Position numbers and translations under genes: made by a program. The notes under the pieces were generated by a model. The model was not told the origin of the DNA. It saw only the letters and a program-made list of their open reading frames with translations, and made no database searches. From the NCBI GenBank assembly GCA_030849075.1, contig JASAOO010003075.1:1-20587 (forward strand): 20,587 nucleotides of DNA, read 5' to 3'. The stretch is from Zelonia costaricensis (lineage: Eukaryota; Euglenozoa; Kinetoplastea; Trypanosomatida; Trypanosomatidae). Positions 7,870 through 16,770 of this stretch are shown here, piece after piece (within the stretch, counting starts at the first letter, position 1; every line of letters starts with the position of its first letter).

Positions 7870-7897
7870 GGCTGCACGTGGTCGTCCACGTGCAGCC
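7870..7897. repeat. Perfect 12-bp inverted repeat with a 4-nt loop
   Basis: GGCTGCACGTGG at 7870-7881 and its exact reverse complement at 7886-7897, with loop TCGT. The stem has nine G:C of 12 pairs and would be very stable in DNA or RNA on either strand. It stands in spacer DNA that is otherwise simple sequence. Confidence 0.9.
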
Positions 7898-8028
7898 CCT
7901 CGTCTTGTCATGACCGTAACGGGTACATGAGAGGAGGATGGAGGGGGAGGTGTGTGCGCGTGCGTGGCCATACGAGCTCTGTGTCCCCCCCCTACTACAT
8001 GAGAACCTCGCGCGCATCGCTACCACGT

Positions 8029-8029
<1 letters not shown>

Positions 8030-8094
<65 letters not shown>
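8030..8094. repeat. (CA)n microsatellite, 65 nt uninterrupted
   Basis: A perfect CA dinucleotide run of about 32 units, (TG)n in the transcribed sense. It is the longest pure simple repeat in the window. Confidence 0.97.
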
Positions 8095-8096
<2 letters not shown>

Positions 8097-9347
8097 GGAG
8101 ACATGAGCCATACCGCGTACCGCCTCCGTGCAGTGAACGTTGTTTCTCTTATCTATCGTAAAGGGAGTGAGCCGCTGCGTGACGTCCCCGCCCCTTCCCC
8201 CTTCGCTCGCTTAGCCCCCCCCCTCCCCCCACCGAGAGGGCGGGGGGAGGCGGGGAGGCGGGGGGACGGGGGAGGCACGTCAACCAAGGCGCTCCAATAG
8301 GAAACTCAGCGAAAAAGAAAAAAGAGAAACAAGAGAGAAGGAGAGAGAGAAGGAAGATCAAACGGGGTAGCACCCTTCACGGGCACATCAACCACCTTTT
8401 TTTGGGGGAGGGGGCGGCCCTCTGTTTGCGTGTGGGCAGCTGGAGACTTGCGAGAGACAGCGTTGGTGGGTGGTGGGTGGGAGGGAACCAGCGCCGCACG
8501 CGTGAGGGTGAGAACTCGTGGGCTGCGATCGTGCGACACTGAATTTCGCGCGCGCCAACCGAACAACCGCGTGGGACGTCGGCACGGCACGCGACACGCA
8601 TCCTCCGCGTGAGAGAGTAAAGGAGAACCTTGCGGACACCGTGCGCGAGTTCAACCGGTTCGTTCGTGAGTTCAGTTCCTACAAAAGGGAAAAGAAAAAC
8701 GAAGTTCGCCACTGCGACGCTTGCCGAGCCGCCTTTGAGGCGACGAAGGACCTCCACGCAAAGTGCGTGTGCCTTCCGTGTGTCGCTCAAGACAGAGCGA
8801 GGGAGTGAAGCAGGGCTCATACAGGAAGGAAGCCTGGCCGACTTCTCCACAACCCCCAACGCACACACACACAGAGAGAGAGAAGGGCGTCAAAGCGCGG
8901 ACTGACGGAGAAGGGAGAGAAGGCGCGTGTGCCGTCAACGTGGCGTAGGCGGAAATGGAAGACAGAGACTGGGACGTAGAGCGCGGGGGAGGGGGGGGAC
9001 GGGGGGCACAGAAGTGAAGCCACGCAGCTGCTTACGGGGCAGGAGGGCGAGGGACTGGGGAGAACGTGAGAGAGAGATAGAGAGAGAAGGACAGAGACGG
9101 CGGGGGAAGCGTGAAGAGAACGAAGGCAGTCAACGGTAAACAATGACCCCGGTGCAGCAGCGGCATGACGGCGAGTGGGGGGAGGGGGGGGGACGACGAC
9201 GGGCATGACCCGCGCTCGTCGACCACGCGCAACGAGGGTGGCGGCACAGCAACGCACACACATCGACACGCAGAAAGGTGTGTGTGCGTGTGCTAAGCGG
9301 GGAGGGGGAGGCGGGCATGCCCTACACGCGGTGGCGACAGAGGAACG

Positions 9348-9374
9348 CAAAGGCGGGTTGGTCCCCAAGTTTCC
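9348..9374 (-). repeat. 27-bp dispersed repeat, copy 1
   Basis: Shares CAA[A/G]GGC followed by GGGTTGGTCCCCAAGTTTCC with the copy at 10491-10517 (26 of 27 identical). A CCCTACAC..CGG sequence lies upstream in both copies, at 9319 and 10427, at different distances. It is possibly part of a degenerate SIDER-type retroposon; that identity is inference. Confidence 0.7.
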
Positions 9375-10084
9375 TTCGATTCGATTCCCCTGCTCACCCG
9401 CGCATGCCTCACAAGCACGCCACACCCGATGGCGTGCACCCCCATTCGTCCCCTTCACACGCCCCGTACCACGCACGCACACAGGCATGCACACCCGCAC
9501 GGCGATCACGATAGCCGCAGCGCAGCCGGACACGCAGCAGGTTCGGCCGCGGCAAACAGACGGACACACGCACACACGCAAACACGTACTTTGGGGAATG
9601 CGATCCTCTCCCCCCCCGCTCCCCACGGCACGCACGCACGCCCGCCCTCAAGTCCAACTCTCTTTACAAATCTGGAACTCCACAAGTGGCCATCCCCCGC
9701 CCTCCCCCCCCCTCGCCCTCCACTTTCCGCTTCGGTCTTGCCCGCGCCGATGCGCACACCAAGAGCAGCGGCAGGCGGGGGAGGAAACGAAGAGACGGAG
9801 GGAGGGTGAGGAGGGCGGGCGGGCGGCGGGGAGGGGGGGGGGAACCGACAGGGAAAGGCGCAGAGCCCACAACGGGAGAAAAAAGGCAGAAGAAAACGAA
9901 CGGAGCGACGACGGCCGCTGGAGCGAGTCGGGAGAGGGGGGGGGCGGGGGGGCTGAGTGGCAACGTCAGGGGGACGCGCAGAGAGAGAGCACGTGCCCGA
10001 GCACGCCGGCTGCGCTCCCGCACCCGCCCACGTGTACGTGCGTCTGTGTCTTCACTTGTGACGGCGGTGGTGGTGGCAGCGCCA

Positions 10085-10107
10085 TGGCCCGCGTAGCGCG
10101 GGTGCCA
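10085..10107. repeat. Small GC-rich hairpin
   Basis: TGGC CCGCG, loop TAG, CGCGG, a two-base GT bulge, then GCCA: nine base pairs around a 3-nt loop. No associated gene or U-tract; function unknown. Confidence 0.6.
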
Positions 10108-10128
10108 AGAAGTGACAGAAGTGGCGAC

Positions 10129-10172
10129 GCACACACACACACACACAGAGACAGACACGCACACACACGCAC
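10129..10172. repeat. CA microsatellite, imperfect
   Basis: (CA)n interrupted by GAGACAGA and CGC units, in the spacer downstream of the second transporter gene. Confidence 0.85.
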
Positions 10173-10490
10173 GCCGCATCACTCTCCAGCGGAAGGGGCG
10201 GGCTCGCGGAGAAAAGTGGGACTGGTGAAACACGAGGCGGGGGTGGGCCACTCGCGCTCCCAGACCCCGCGTCCACGGCGGGGGTGACTGGAGGGAGGGA
10301 GGGGAGGGGCGCAAGGGCACACGGCAAGAGAGGGGAAGAGAAGGAGAAAGGAAGGATCAGGAGAGGGAGAGGAATAAGACAGAAGAGAAGACGAGAATCG
10401 AAACTACAGGAGGTGATGCGCCATTACCCTACACCGGCGCAGCGCACACACTCCGGTGCCGCAAGGCATCCCCTCGGCGCACCGTGCCAA

Positions 10491-10517
10491 CAAGGGCGGG
10501 TTGGTCCCCAAGTTTCC
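10491..10517 (-). repeat. 27-bp dispersed repeat, copy 2
   Basis: Second copy of the element at 9348-9374, in the same orientation. It lies about 250 nt beyond the stop codon of the transporter gene, hence probably inside its 3' UTR. Confidence 0.7.
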
Positions 10518-10767
10518 CTTTCAATCCTGGCACGGCGGACGCCTCGGGAGCGCCCCATCTCACCCCCACCCCACCCCACGTCGTCTCTCTCCCACCTCCG
10601 CGATTTGGCATATGCGCGGAGGGGGGAGGGGGGAGGGGGGGAGGAGGAGCGGCAAAAACAAAAAAGGAAGTGGGAAGCATCGGTGCAGCACTCTCGAACG
10701 CATCGACCCCTCACCCGAAGACCGCAGCGAGCCACGGCAGTGGACGTTGGCATGGGGAAAGCGGGGC

Positions 10768-12693
10768 TCACTCGGCCGGCTCGCTGGACACACGCTCAGC
10801 ATCCGCGCGGCTCTTCTCCACACGCGCCACGAACCGCGTGTACCGCACGTGTGTGACAGCGGCAACGATCAGCCCCGCCGCGCCCATGCACGTCCCCACG
10901 ATGATGGGCGTCTGGATGCACACCGGCTTGTTGCACTCCTGCGAGGAGCTCAAGTTGAGCTTGTTGTGCTGCCTATCCACGTAGGTGCCGAACAGCAGGC
11001 GGTTGAACAGAACCACAACGATCACCGTCACCATGAAGCCCATGCTGTACAGCGTGTTGTGGTAGCGCTCAAAGAGGCACGTGATGATGAGCGCCTGCAG
11101 CGCGGCGTTGAAGCCGTTCATGATGTACACGAGAATGAACGGCAGCAGCACGACCTTGCCAGGCAGCACCAGCAGCAGCACGCCGCCCAGTGTCGCCAGC
11201 GACGGGCTCACGAAGAGCGCCGCCGTCACGAACAGGCGCCTGCCGCCGTTGCCCCGGCCCCTCACGTGTTGCACGTACGACTCGAAGGACCCAAAGGCGA
11301 TGCGGCCGACGCTGTTGCCCAGGCCGAGGAACGCCGTGTAGAGCGCACCCAGGTCGCGGGTGCGCGGCTTGCCCGTCTTTGCGATCGAGATCGTGCTGCC
11401 GTTGTAGGACACCATGATGCCCAGCGGCACGACGCTCAGCATGTACAGCAGCACCAGCCACAGGTCCAGCGACAGCAGGTAGTCCTTCAGCGACGCGCCA
11501 CCGTAGCGCGGGTCCTGCCGCGCGCTCACCGACTTCGTCGACCCCGCGCAGTCGTCCGCGCCCGCCGCAGCGGCGTCAGACTCCACAGCGTCGCGCAGCT
11601 CCAGCGCGCCGGACGCGTCGAGGTCGGCTGTGGCATCGGCCGCCATCACCGGCTCCGTCTTCTTCGTGCCGGCGTCAGCGACAGCCGCGGAGTCCACGCT
11701 CTCGGAGGCGGTCAACTCGTACGCCTGCGCCAGCGCGCGCATCTCCTGCGCCGACGGCGCGGGCTCGTCCATCCCGCCCAGCCACCGCACCGGCAGCGCC
11801 ATCAGGAACACGCACATCGTCAGCACGCACGCGAGCACGCCGATCGTCACCTCCGACGAGCGCGAGACGCCGCCGACGTACTGGACCACGGGCGTCTCCA
11901 CGGTGAAGAAGATGAGCATCGCGGCGATCACGCAGAAGCCCACCACAAGCCGACGCCGCGGCACAGACTTGTGCTGGTACAGCGGCCGCGTCGCGCGCAG
12001 CTCCGCAATCTCCATCGCGGTCTTGCCCCGCATGCGCCACCAGTTCATGTAGTACGGCGGCAGCACAATCAGCGTGCTCGCTGCGATCGACACAGCCGAG
12101 ATGAAGCCGCAGAGGAAGTAGATGAAGCCAACGATGGAGCTCTTGAAGAGCGTCGTGCTGAGGCATGCGAGGATCGTGCTGCCGAGCCCCGTCATCACCT
12201 TCGCCAGGCACACCACCAGGCCGCGGTTGCGCGGGAATATCTCAAACAGCGTCGGGATGTACGTCGCGTCGATCAGCCCGCTCGCCGTGTTCACAAACGA
12301 GTAGAACACCGTGATGGTCGCAGTGTTGCCCGGGATCGCGCCGGTGAAGGTGAGCGCGAGGCAGATCGTGCCAATCAACCCCGACACGAGGCAAATCATA
12401 AACAGCAGAAAAGGCCCGCAGGTCTCGAAGATGGGGCTGTAGGGCAGCAGAAAATAGTTGAAGACAAGCCCCACAGTGCTCACCGTCGACAGGTCGCCGG
12501 CCGAGAGCTGAAACGCGTCGCGGAACTCCGCCGTGAAGAGGTCGTAGGCGAAGGTCAGCGACACGCACATCCCGCAGAACAGCCCGCACACGAGAATCGC
12601 AAGCCGGTTCAACTCGCTGATGGGGTGCAGTCCGCGCTCGCGCCGCACGCGCAGGTTTCGCGTCTGCGAGAACCAGTTGTGCACGAGCATCAT
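10768..12693 (-). CDS. MFS transporter, Nodulin-like/NFD4-like family (paralogue B)
   Basis: 641 residues; ATG at 12693 (second Met adjacent), TGA at 10770-10768. There are 12-14 hydrophobic segments: eight between 31 and 301, a polar, Ala/Asp/Glu-rich cytoplasmic loop at about 305-405, and the rest between 408 and 617. Family-type signatures are PGNTATITVF (121-130), FPRNRG with AKVMTGLGS (153-172), which resembles the NFP.sRG..GllKgyvGLS region of Nodulin-like transporters, and NSVGRI (460-465) at the start of the second half, resembling their N(F/Y).GR motif. A short Cys pair (C587, C592) lies in the loop before the last helix. The same layout occurs in the neighbour at 18591-20564. It should move a small solute across the plasma or an organelle membrane; the substrate cannot be read from sequence. 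No targeting sequence is obvious. A splice acceptor 52 nt upstream supports the start. Confidence 0.88.
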   Translation of the reverse strand: MMLVHNWFSQTRNLRVRRERGLHPISELNRLAILVCGLFCGMCVSLTFAYDLFTAEFRDAFQLSAGDLSTVSTVGLVFNYFLLPYSPIFETCGPFLLFMICLVSGLIGTICLALTFTGAIPGNTATITVFYSFVNTASGLIDATYIPTLFEIFPRNRGLVVCLAKVMTGLGSTILACLSTTLFKSSIVGFIYFLCGFISAVSIAASTLIVLPPYYMNWWRMRGKTAMEIAELRATRPLYQHKSVPRRRLVVGFCVIAAMLIFFTVETPVVQYVGGVSRSSEVTIGVLACVLTMCVFLMALPVRWLGGMDEPAPSAQEMRALAQAYELTASESVDSAAVADAGTKKTEPVMAADATADLDASGALELRDAVESDAAAAGADDCAGSTKSVSARQDPRYGGASLKDYLLSLDLWLVLLYMLSVVPLGIMVSYNGSTISIAKTGKPRTRDLGALYTAFLGLGNSVGRIAFGSFESYVQHVRGRGNGGRRLFVTAALFVSPSLATLGGVLLLVLPGKVVLLPFILVYIMNGFNAALQALIITCLFERYHNTLYSMGFMVTVIVVVLFNRLLFGTYVDRQHNKLNLSSSQECNKPVCIQTPIIVGTCMGAAGLIVAAVTHVRYTRFVARVEKSRADAERVSSEPAE

Positions 12694-12745
12694 CGCGGCT
12701 GTACGTGTGAGGGCGGAAGGTTTGGGGGGACAAGAAGGGTGGAGG

Positions 12746-12800
12746 CTGTGGCAGGGGGTCGGGGGAGCGGGGGTCAGGAGAAGGGGGCGGGGGGGCCACG
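12746..12800 (-). promoter_or_regulatory. Probable trans-splice acceptor for transporter B
   Basis: The minus strand is C/T-rich from 12800 downwards and ends CCCCCTGCCACAG with the AG at 12747-12746, giving a 52-nt 5' UTR. A second AG (GTACAG at 12700-12699) only 5 nt before the ATG is a possible alternative. Confidence 0.6.
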
Positions 12801-13784
12801 GCGAAAATGAAGAGAGAGAGATCGATGAAGAGACACAAGAGCAAGAAAACTGAGTGAATTGGGTGGGGAGAGAGCGTGTGAGGGCGTTAGTGGCTGTAGG
12901 TGGGACGCGTGGGTGCGTGAGTGGTGCAGGACGGCGCCAGGTGTGGGAGTGGGGGGGGGCATGAGGCGAAGAGTGCGCGGGGAGGGGGTGAAGACTGAAG
13001 AGGTGTGTCAAATCACGAGACGCGGTAGAGGTCGGCGCCGTGGCACGACGTGCCGGTGCCCCCCCCCGCTCCCCTGCGGGACGCGGAAACAAGGCGATAC
13101 CACAGTAGTGAGGGTGAGCCGCGTCCGCACTTGAGCGCATCGACCCTTGTGCGTGTCCTCAGTGCGTCAGTGTCGCATGCACTACCGCGATGTGGTGAGA
13201 CGCGACACACGACCGCGCAAGCGATTCGTTGGTGCGTCCACGAAACAGCTCTTCTTTGGGTTTCTTCTGATTATTTCGGAGGGTCGCGTAGCTGCGTCAG
13301 GGCATCTGGCGTCGTGTGCGAGAGAGAGGAGGAGAGAGCCCGTGTAGCGGTGTGATGCCGGCAGACCAGCGCAGCAGTCAGGCACAGCTGAGGGAGGTGC
13401 GGGAGGCGAGCGGGGGGGTGCCAGCTGACTCGAGGTACACCCTTCGGGAGGAGGAGGGGCTGGGGGCTGGGACGGGGGCAACCAACACGGCGCGTGGGAG
13501 ACGGAGGTTGTGGGGAAGAGGGGCCGGGGGAGGGGAGTGAACGTACAACTCTCGTGAAAACGTGAATTGACGACGGGGGGCACAGCGGAAGAGCGAAGGA
13601 AGTCGAAGACGAAGCAAAATGAAAAAGAAGGCGCACTCAAACAACACATCGAGCCGTCGCACACACGACTCGTCCGAGTTGAGAGAAAAAAGGGAGGAGG
13701 GGAAGGGAGAGGCGTCGGAGAGCGAAGGGACGGGGATCCGCGTGAGGAGGACGCAAGGACGGGTGGATGCGTGTGAGAGTGCGT

Positions 13785-13817
13785 GCACACACACACACAT
13801 ACACACACACACACACC
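13785..13817. repeat. CA microsatellite
   Basis: (CA)n with one T interruption, in the large spacer between the transporter genes. Confidence 0.9.
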
Positions 13818-14405
13818 ATCGCGCAGACACACGCCCGCACCGCGGGGACCAAAGCACAACACGTCGGCGGTATGGACAACGGAAGCGGCGGGCAAAGCGA
13901 CGTAAATAGGGAGACAAGAAAACACACAAAAAACGAGGAGAGAGGGAGGCACAGAGGGGCGTAGCGGGAGAACAGCGAAGTCGGCCAGTGCCGGTGCTTC
14001 TTGTTTTCCTCACCTCGTTCTGCGTTCGCATGTGGGGAGCGGAAGGGGAAGCGACGAGCGCACGTGAGGGGGAGGGGGAGGGGGGAGGTGAAGTAGGAAC
14101 TGGTGCGAAGGAGGGTCCCAGACACACACACACACACATCCAGCAAACAGCAAATCTGGCAAAAAAAGAAACAGGCTGGGGACACGCAAAGCTAACGATC
14201 AGACGCGCACCTTCCCGAACCTGACGATTGAGAAAAGAGCGAGGAAAACTCGTTGAAGGTACTGCGCAGGTGTGAGTCCCCAGCGCGAGTGCTAACGCGC
14301 CTCCAAGGGCCCGGCCTCCGCGCACACCTCTCGTGACCGCAGCTGCAGGCGCCTCCTCACGCCGCTCGTCTTGTTCACTAACGTTCCTCGTCGCTGTGTA
14401 CCCCC

Positions 14406-14430
14406 GACACACACACACACACAAACACAC
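14406..14430. repeat. CA microsatellite
   Basis: (AC)n with one AA interruption. A second short CA run lies at about 14123-14138. Confidence 0.85.
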
Positions 14431-15180
14431 TTGGGCGGTGCTCCCCGCCTCGCTGGCAGGGGAGGTGCGAGAAGACGTCTAGCAAACGCGGATTGAGAGA
14501 GAGCGAGCGGGCGGGCAGGGCGCAGACCGGGTCGAGCGCACAGACGGGTGGCCGTCCATCAGACCAGGGGATCGAAGGAAGGGGCGTGGGGCGTGGGAAA
14601 GAGGGGGGGAGGTGGCGAGGCACCGCGCGGACACACGTGTGGATCTGACTGTGTACGTGTGAGCACAGATCCGCACATCGACACTGCGGCACGTTGGGAG
14701 GAGGAGGAGGAGGAGAAGGGGGGCACGCTTCGTATTCGAGGTAAAAGCGCACCCACGTGGCTCCTCTTTGCGAAGAAAGATGAAGAGGGCGGGGGGTACG
14801 GGGGTACGGGTAGGGAGGGAGGGAGGGAGGGGATCCGCTCACCAAGCGAGAAGGCAGTGAAACCCAACAAGCGAGACAGCGCCACCCGTCGTCGAGGCAA
14901 AAACACGAAAACGCAAGCGCGATGCCTGGCTTCGCCGCCTGCGTAGCACCACCGGAAAAGAAGCCGAGCACCGGTGGAGAGTCAGTAGCGTACGAATACA
15001 AAGGAAAACGGGAAGGCGGCAAGGGGGGGAGGACCGCTGGAGTGTGTGACAGTGGCATCTCCAGCAGTAAAGCGAACCCGACCTGCGCGCACAAGCGAGC
15101 ACGGACACACACGCACCCGCGCCACGCGCTAAAGACGCGGAGAGAGAGGGATAGGGGGAGGGGGTCGCGGTGGTACTCGT

Positions 15181-15218
15181 GTGCGTGCGTGTGTGTGCGT
15201 GTGTGTGTGTGTGTGTGC
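15181..15218. repeat. TG microsatellite
   Basis: (TG)n with CG interruptions in the first half; CA in the transcribed sense. Confidence 0.9.
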
Positions 15219-15607
15219 TGCGCGCAGTGCGAGGGGAGAGACGAGGAAGTGTGCAGAGGTGCAAGAGCGAACCAAGAAGAGACCGCGTTCCCACTCTCCC
15301 TGCGCGTGCATTCCGCCTCCACGCTGCCGCCTCATGAGTGTGCAGCGTGGCGTGCGCGTCGACAGTGCGGGATGGCGGGAGGAAGGACGGAGGGAAGGAG
15401 GGGGGGGGGGACTGTGCGTCGCACACGAACGAGCCAAAGGGTGGTGCCCCTGCCCGCCCCACGGCCCTCCCTTTCTTTTTTCTTGGTAACGTCGAAGGCA
15501 AAGTGCGGGCGGCGACATGGAAGAGGGAGGGGCACACAGCGTGCTCCCCCTCTCTCTTCCCAGCAACTTCATGAAAACAAATTTGCGTACCCCTGTCTGC
15601 CTGCCCG

Positions 15608-15713
15608 TGTGTGTGTGTGTGGGGGGGGGGGGGGGTATGTGTATGTGTGTGTCAGTGATTTCAGGGTGAGAATGGGTCTGTGTCTGTGTCTGTGTCTGTC
15701 TGTGTGTGTGTGT
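15608..15713. repeat. Compound TG / G15 / TATG / TCTGTG repeat
   Basis: (GT)n to 15620, then 15 Gs (15621-15635), TATGTG units, and after a short gap TCTGTG hexamers (about 15676-15700) passing into (TG)n to 15713. The hexamer part is the inverse of the CAGACA hexamers at 16721-16750. Confidence 0.85.
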
Positions 15714-15910
15714 ATGTGGTCCGGATTACGAAGTCGAGTTTTTTTTCTCCCCCACCTCTCCTGTTCCGTGCTTGTTTGTTGTTTGGGGGTTTGTTGTTTC
15801 TTGTGTTGCGTGTTTCGTGCCTCGCCTTTCGCGGTGTTAGAGCTCCGCCTCCCCGGGTGCAGCCGCGCGGCTCGTGGCAGGTCGCGACTCCGCACCTGCC
15901 GCCGCCGTCG

Positions 15911-15970
15911 CACGTACACACACACACACAAACACACACGCAAATACACAACGACACACGCATACACATA
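15911..15970. repeat. CA-rich imperfect repeat
   Basis: CA dinucleotides with ATA, AAC and ACG interruptions. Confidence 0.8.
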
Positions 15971-16673
15971 CCCGCGGATGAGTGTCGATGTGAAAGCGCC
16001 GCGGCGCCACCGGGGAGAGACAGAGCGAAACAAAGAAGCGAATGGAAATGAAGAGGAAAAGCGTGCACAACAGTGACGACGCGCACGTCGAAGATGAGGG
16101 GGGGCATCACGCACGACTGCGCGGCACGCCCACGCTGCCAGCTCGTCTCTTGCCCAACTCTCTCTCACTCTCCCTCCCTCTGCACGCGCCAGTCGCCGCA
16201 CACGGGGCCGCCTCTCGACTCTCCGTGGAGGTGGGGAGGGAGAAGTCTGCCAAAGGGGCGGGAAGCCGTATGCGAGACCGGGCGATGTCTGCGAGGAAGT
16301 GGAGACTTCGCGTTGAGACCAGGATCGAGAGCGGGGGAAGGGGCCGAGGGGGAGGCGATGCGGGCCGGCGTGCGTGCGGGTGTGTGTGCCGCCGCCCCAT
16401 GGCGAAGCCGTCATTTAAGCGAAGGAGGCGAGTGGCGGCAGGCGGAACGCACAAGACATGCACGGACAGGGCAAAGGGGCGGGGGAGGGGGGGAGGGGGG
16501 CAACAATGACGTACGCATGGCGCTTCACGACGCGACACCGAAGAAAAGACACGCGCACCAACGCGAGGGAGCCCAAAAAAAAAACACAAAAATGTCAACG
16601 CACAAACGATGGAAGAGAAAAAGAGGGAAAAAAGGCACAAACCAAACAAACGAAGAAAAGGAAGAATTGCGTG

Positions 16674-16770
16674 TGACACACACACACGCTTACACAGGCA
16701 CTCAGAGACAGACAGAGACAGACACAGACACAGACACAGACACAGACACACACACACACATCCACACACA
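16674..16770. repeat. Compound CA / CAGACA repeat
   Basis: (CA)n, then GACAGA and ACAGAC hexamers (about 16711-16750), then (CA)n to about 16770. It is complementary to the repeat at 15608-15713, so the two could pair as a long-range hairpin. Confidence 0.85.

Larger units (their letters stand above)
7256..10767. other. 3.5 kb spacer between the second MFS transporter and the WD40 gene
   Basis: No convincing gene. Features inside: WD40 5' UTR and splice signal (7256-7499), a perfect hairpin (7870-7897), the longest CA tract in the window (8030-8094), a C-tract/G-tract inverted pair (8215-8275), a non-repetitive island of about 300 bp (8510-8820) with weak open frames on both strands, long purine-rich + strand stretches (8290-9200, 9770-10400), and two copies of a 27-bp repeat (9348, 10491). 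Most of it is probably the long 3' UTR of the transporter mRNA. Confidence 0.55.

Noticed and set aside
7256..8104. N-terminal extension of the WD40 protein by 283 codons
   Set aside because: It translates the CA tract (poly Cys-Val) and spacer DNA, crosses the predicted splice acceptor and shows no domain.
9378..9388. GATTCGATTCC, similar to a tRNA B box
   Set aside because: The flanks do not pair into a T-arm and no acceptor stem or A box is present.
10456..12810. 784-codon open frame on the + strand
   Set aside because: It is antisense to the transporter gene. The translation is Arg/His/Gln-rich, with no helices or motifs, a common shadow in GC-rich coding DNA; the minus frame is a clear membrane protein.
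12694..13140. N-terminal extension of transporter B
   Set aside because: Pro/His/Ser-rich translation of spacer DNA upstream of a good splice acceptor; the family-like sequence begins at the ATG pair 12693/12690.
15861..16007. Two 12-bp perfect palindromes (AGCCGCGCGGCT at 15861 and GCGCCGCGGCGC at 15996)
   Set aside because: Loop-free GC palindromes of this size are expected at times in GC-rich DNA, and nothing around them supports a function.
15608..16770. Regular short repeats as a possible CRISPR-like array
   Set aside because: The units are 2-6 nt microsatellites without unique spacers, in a eukaryotic context.
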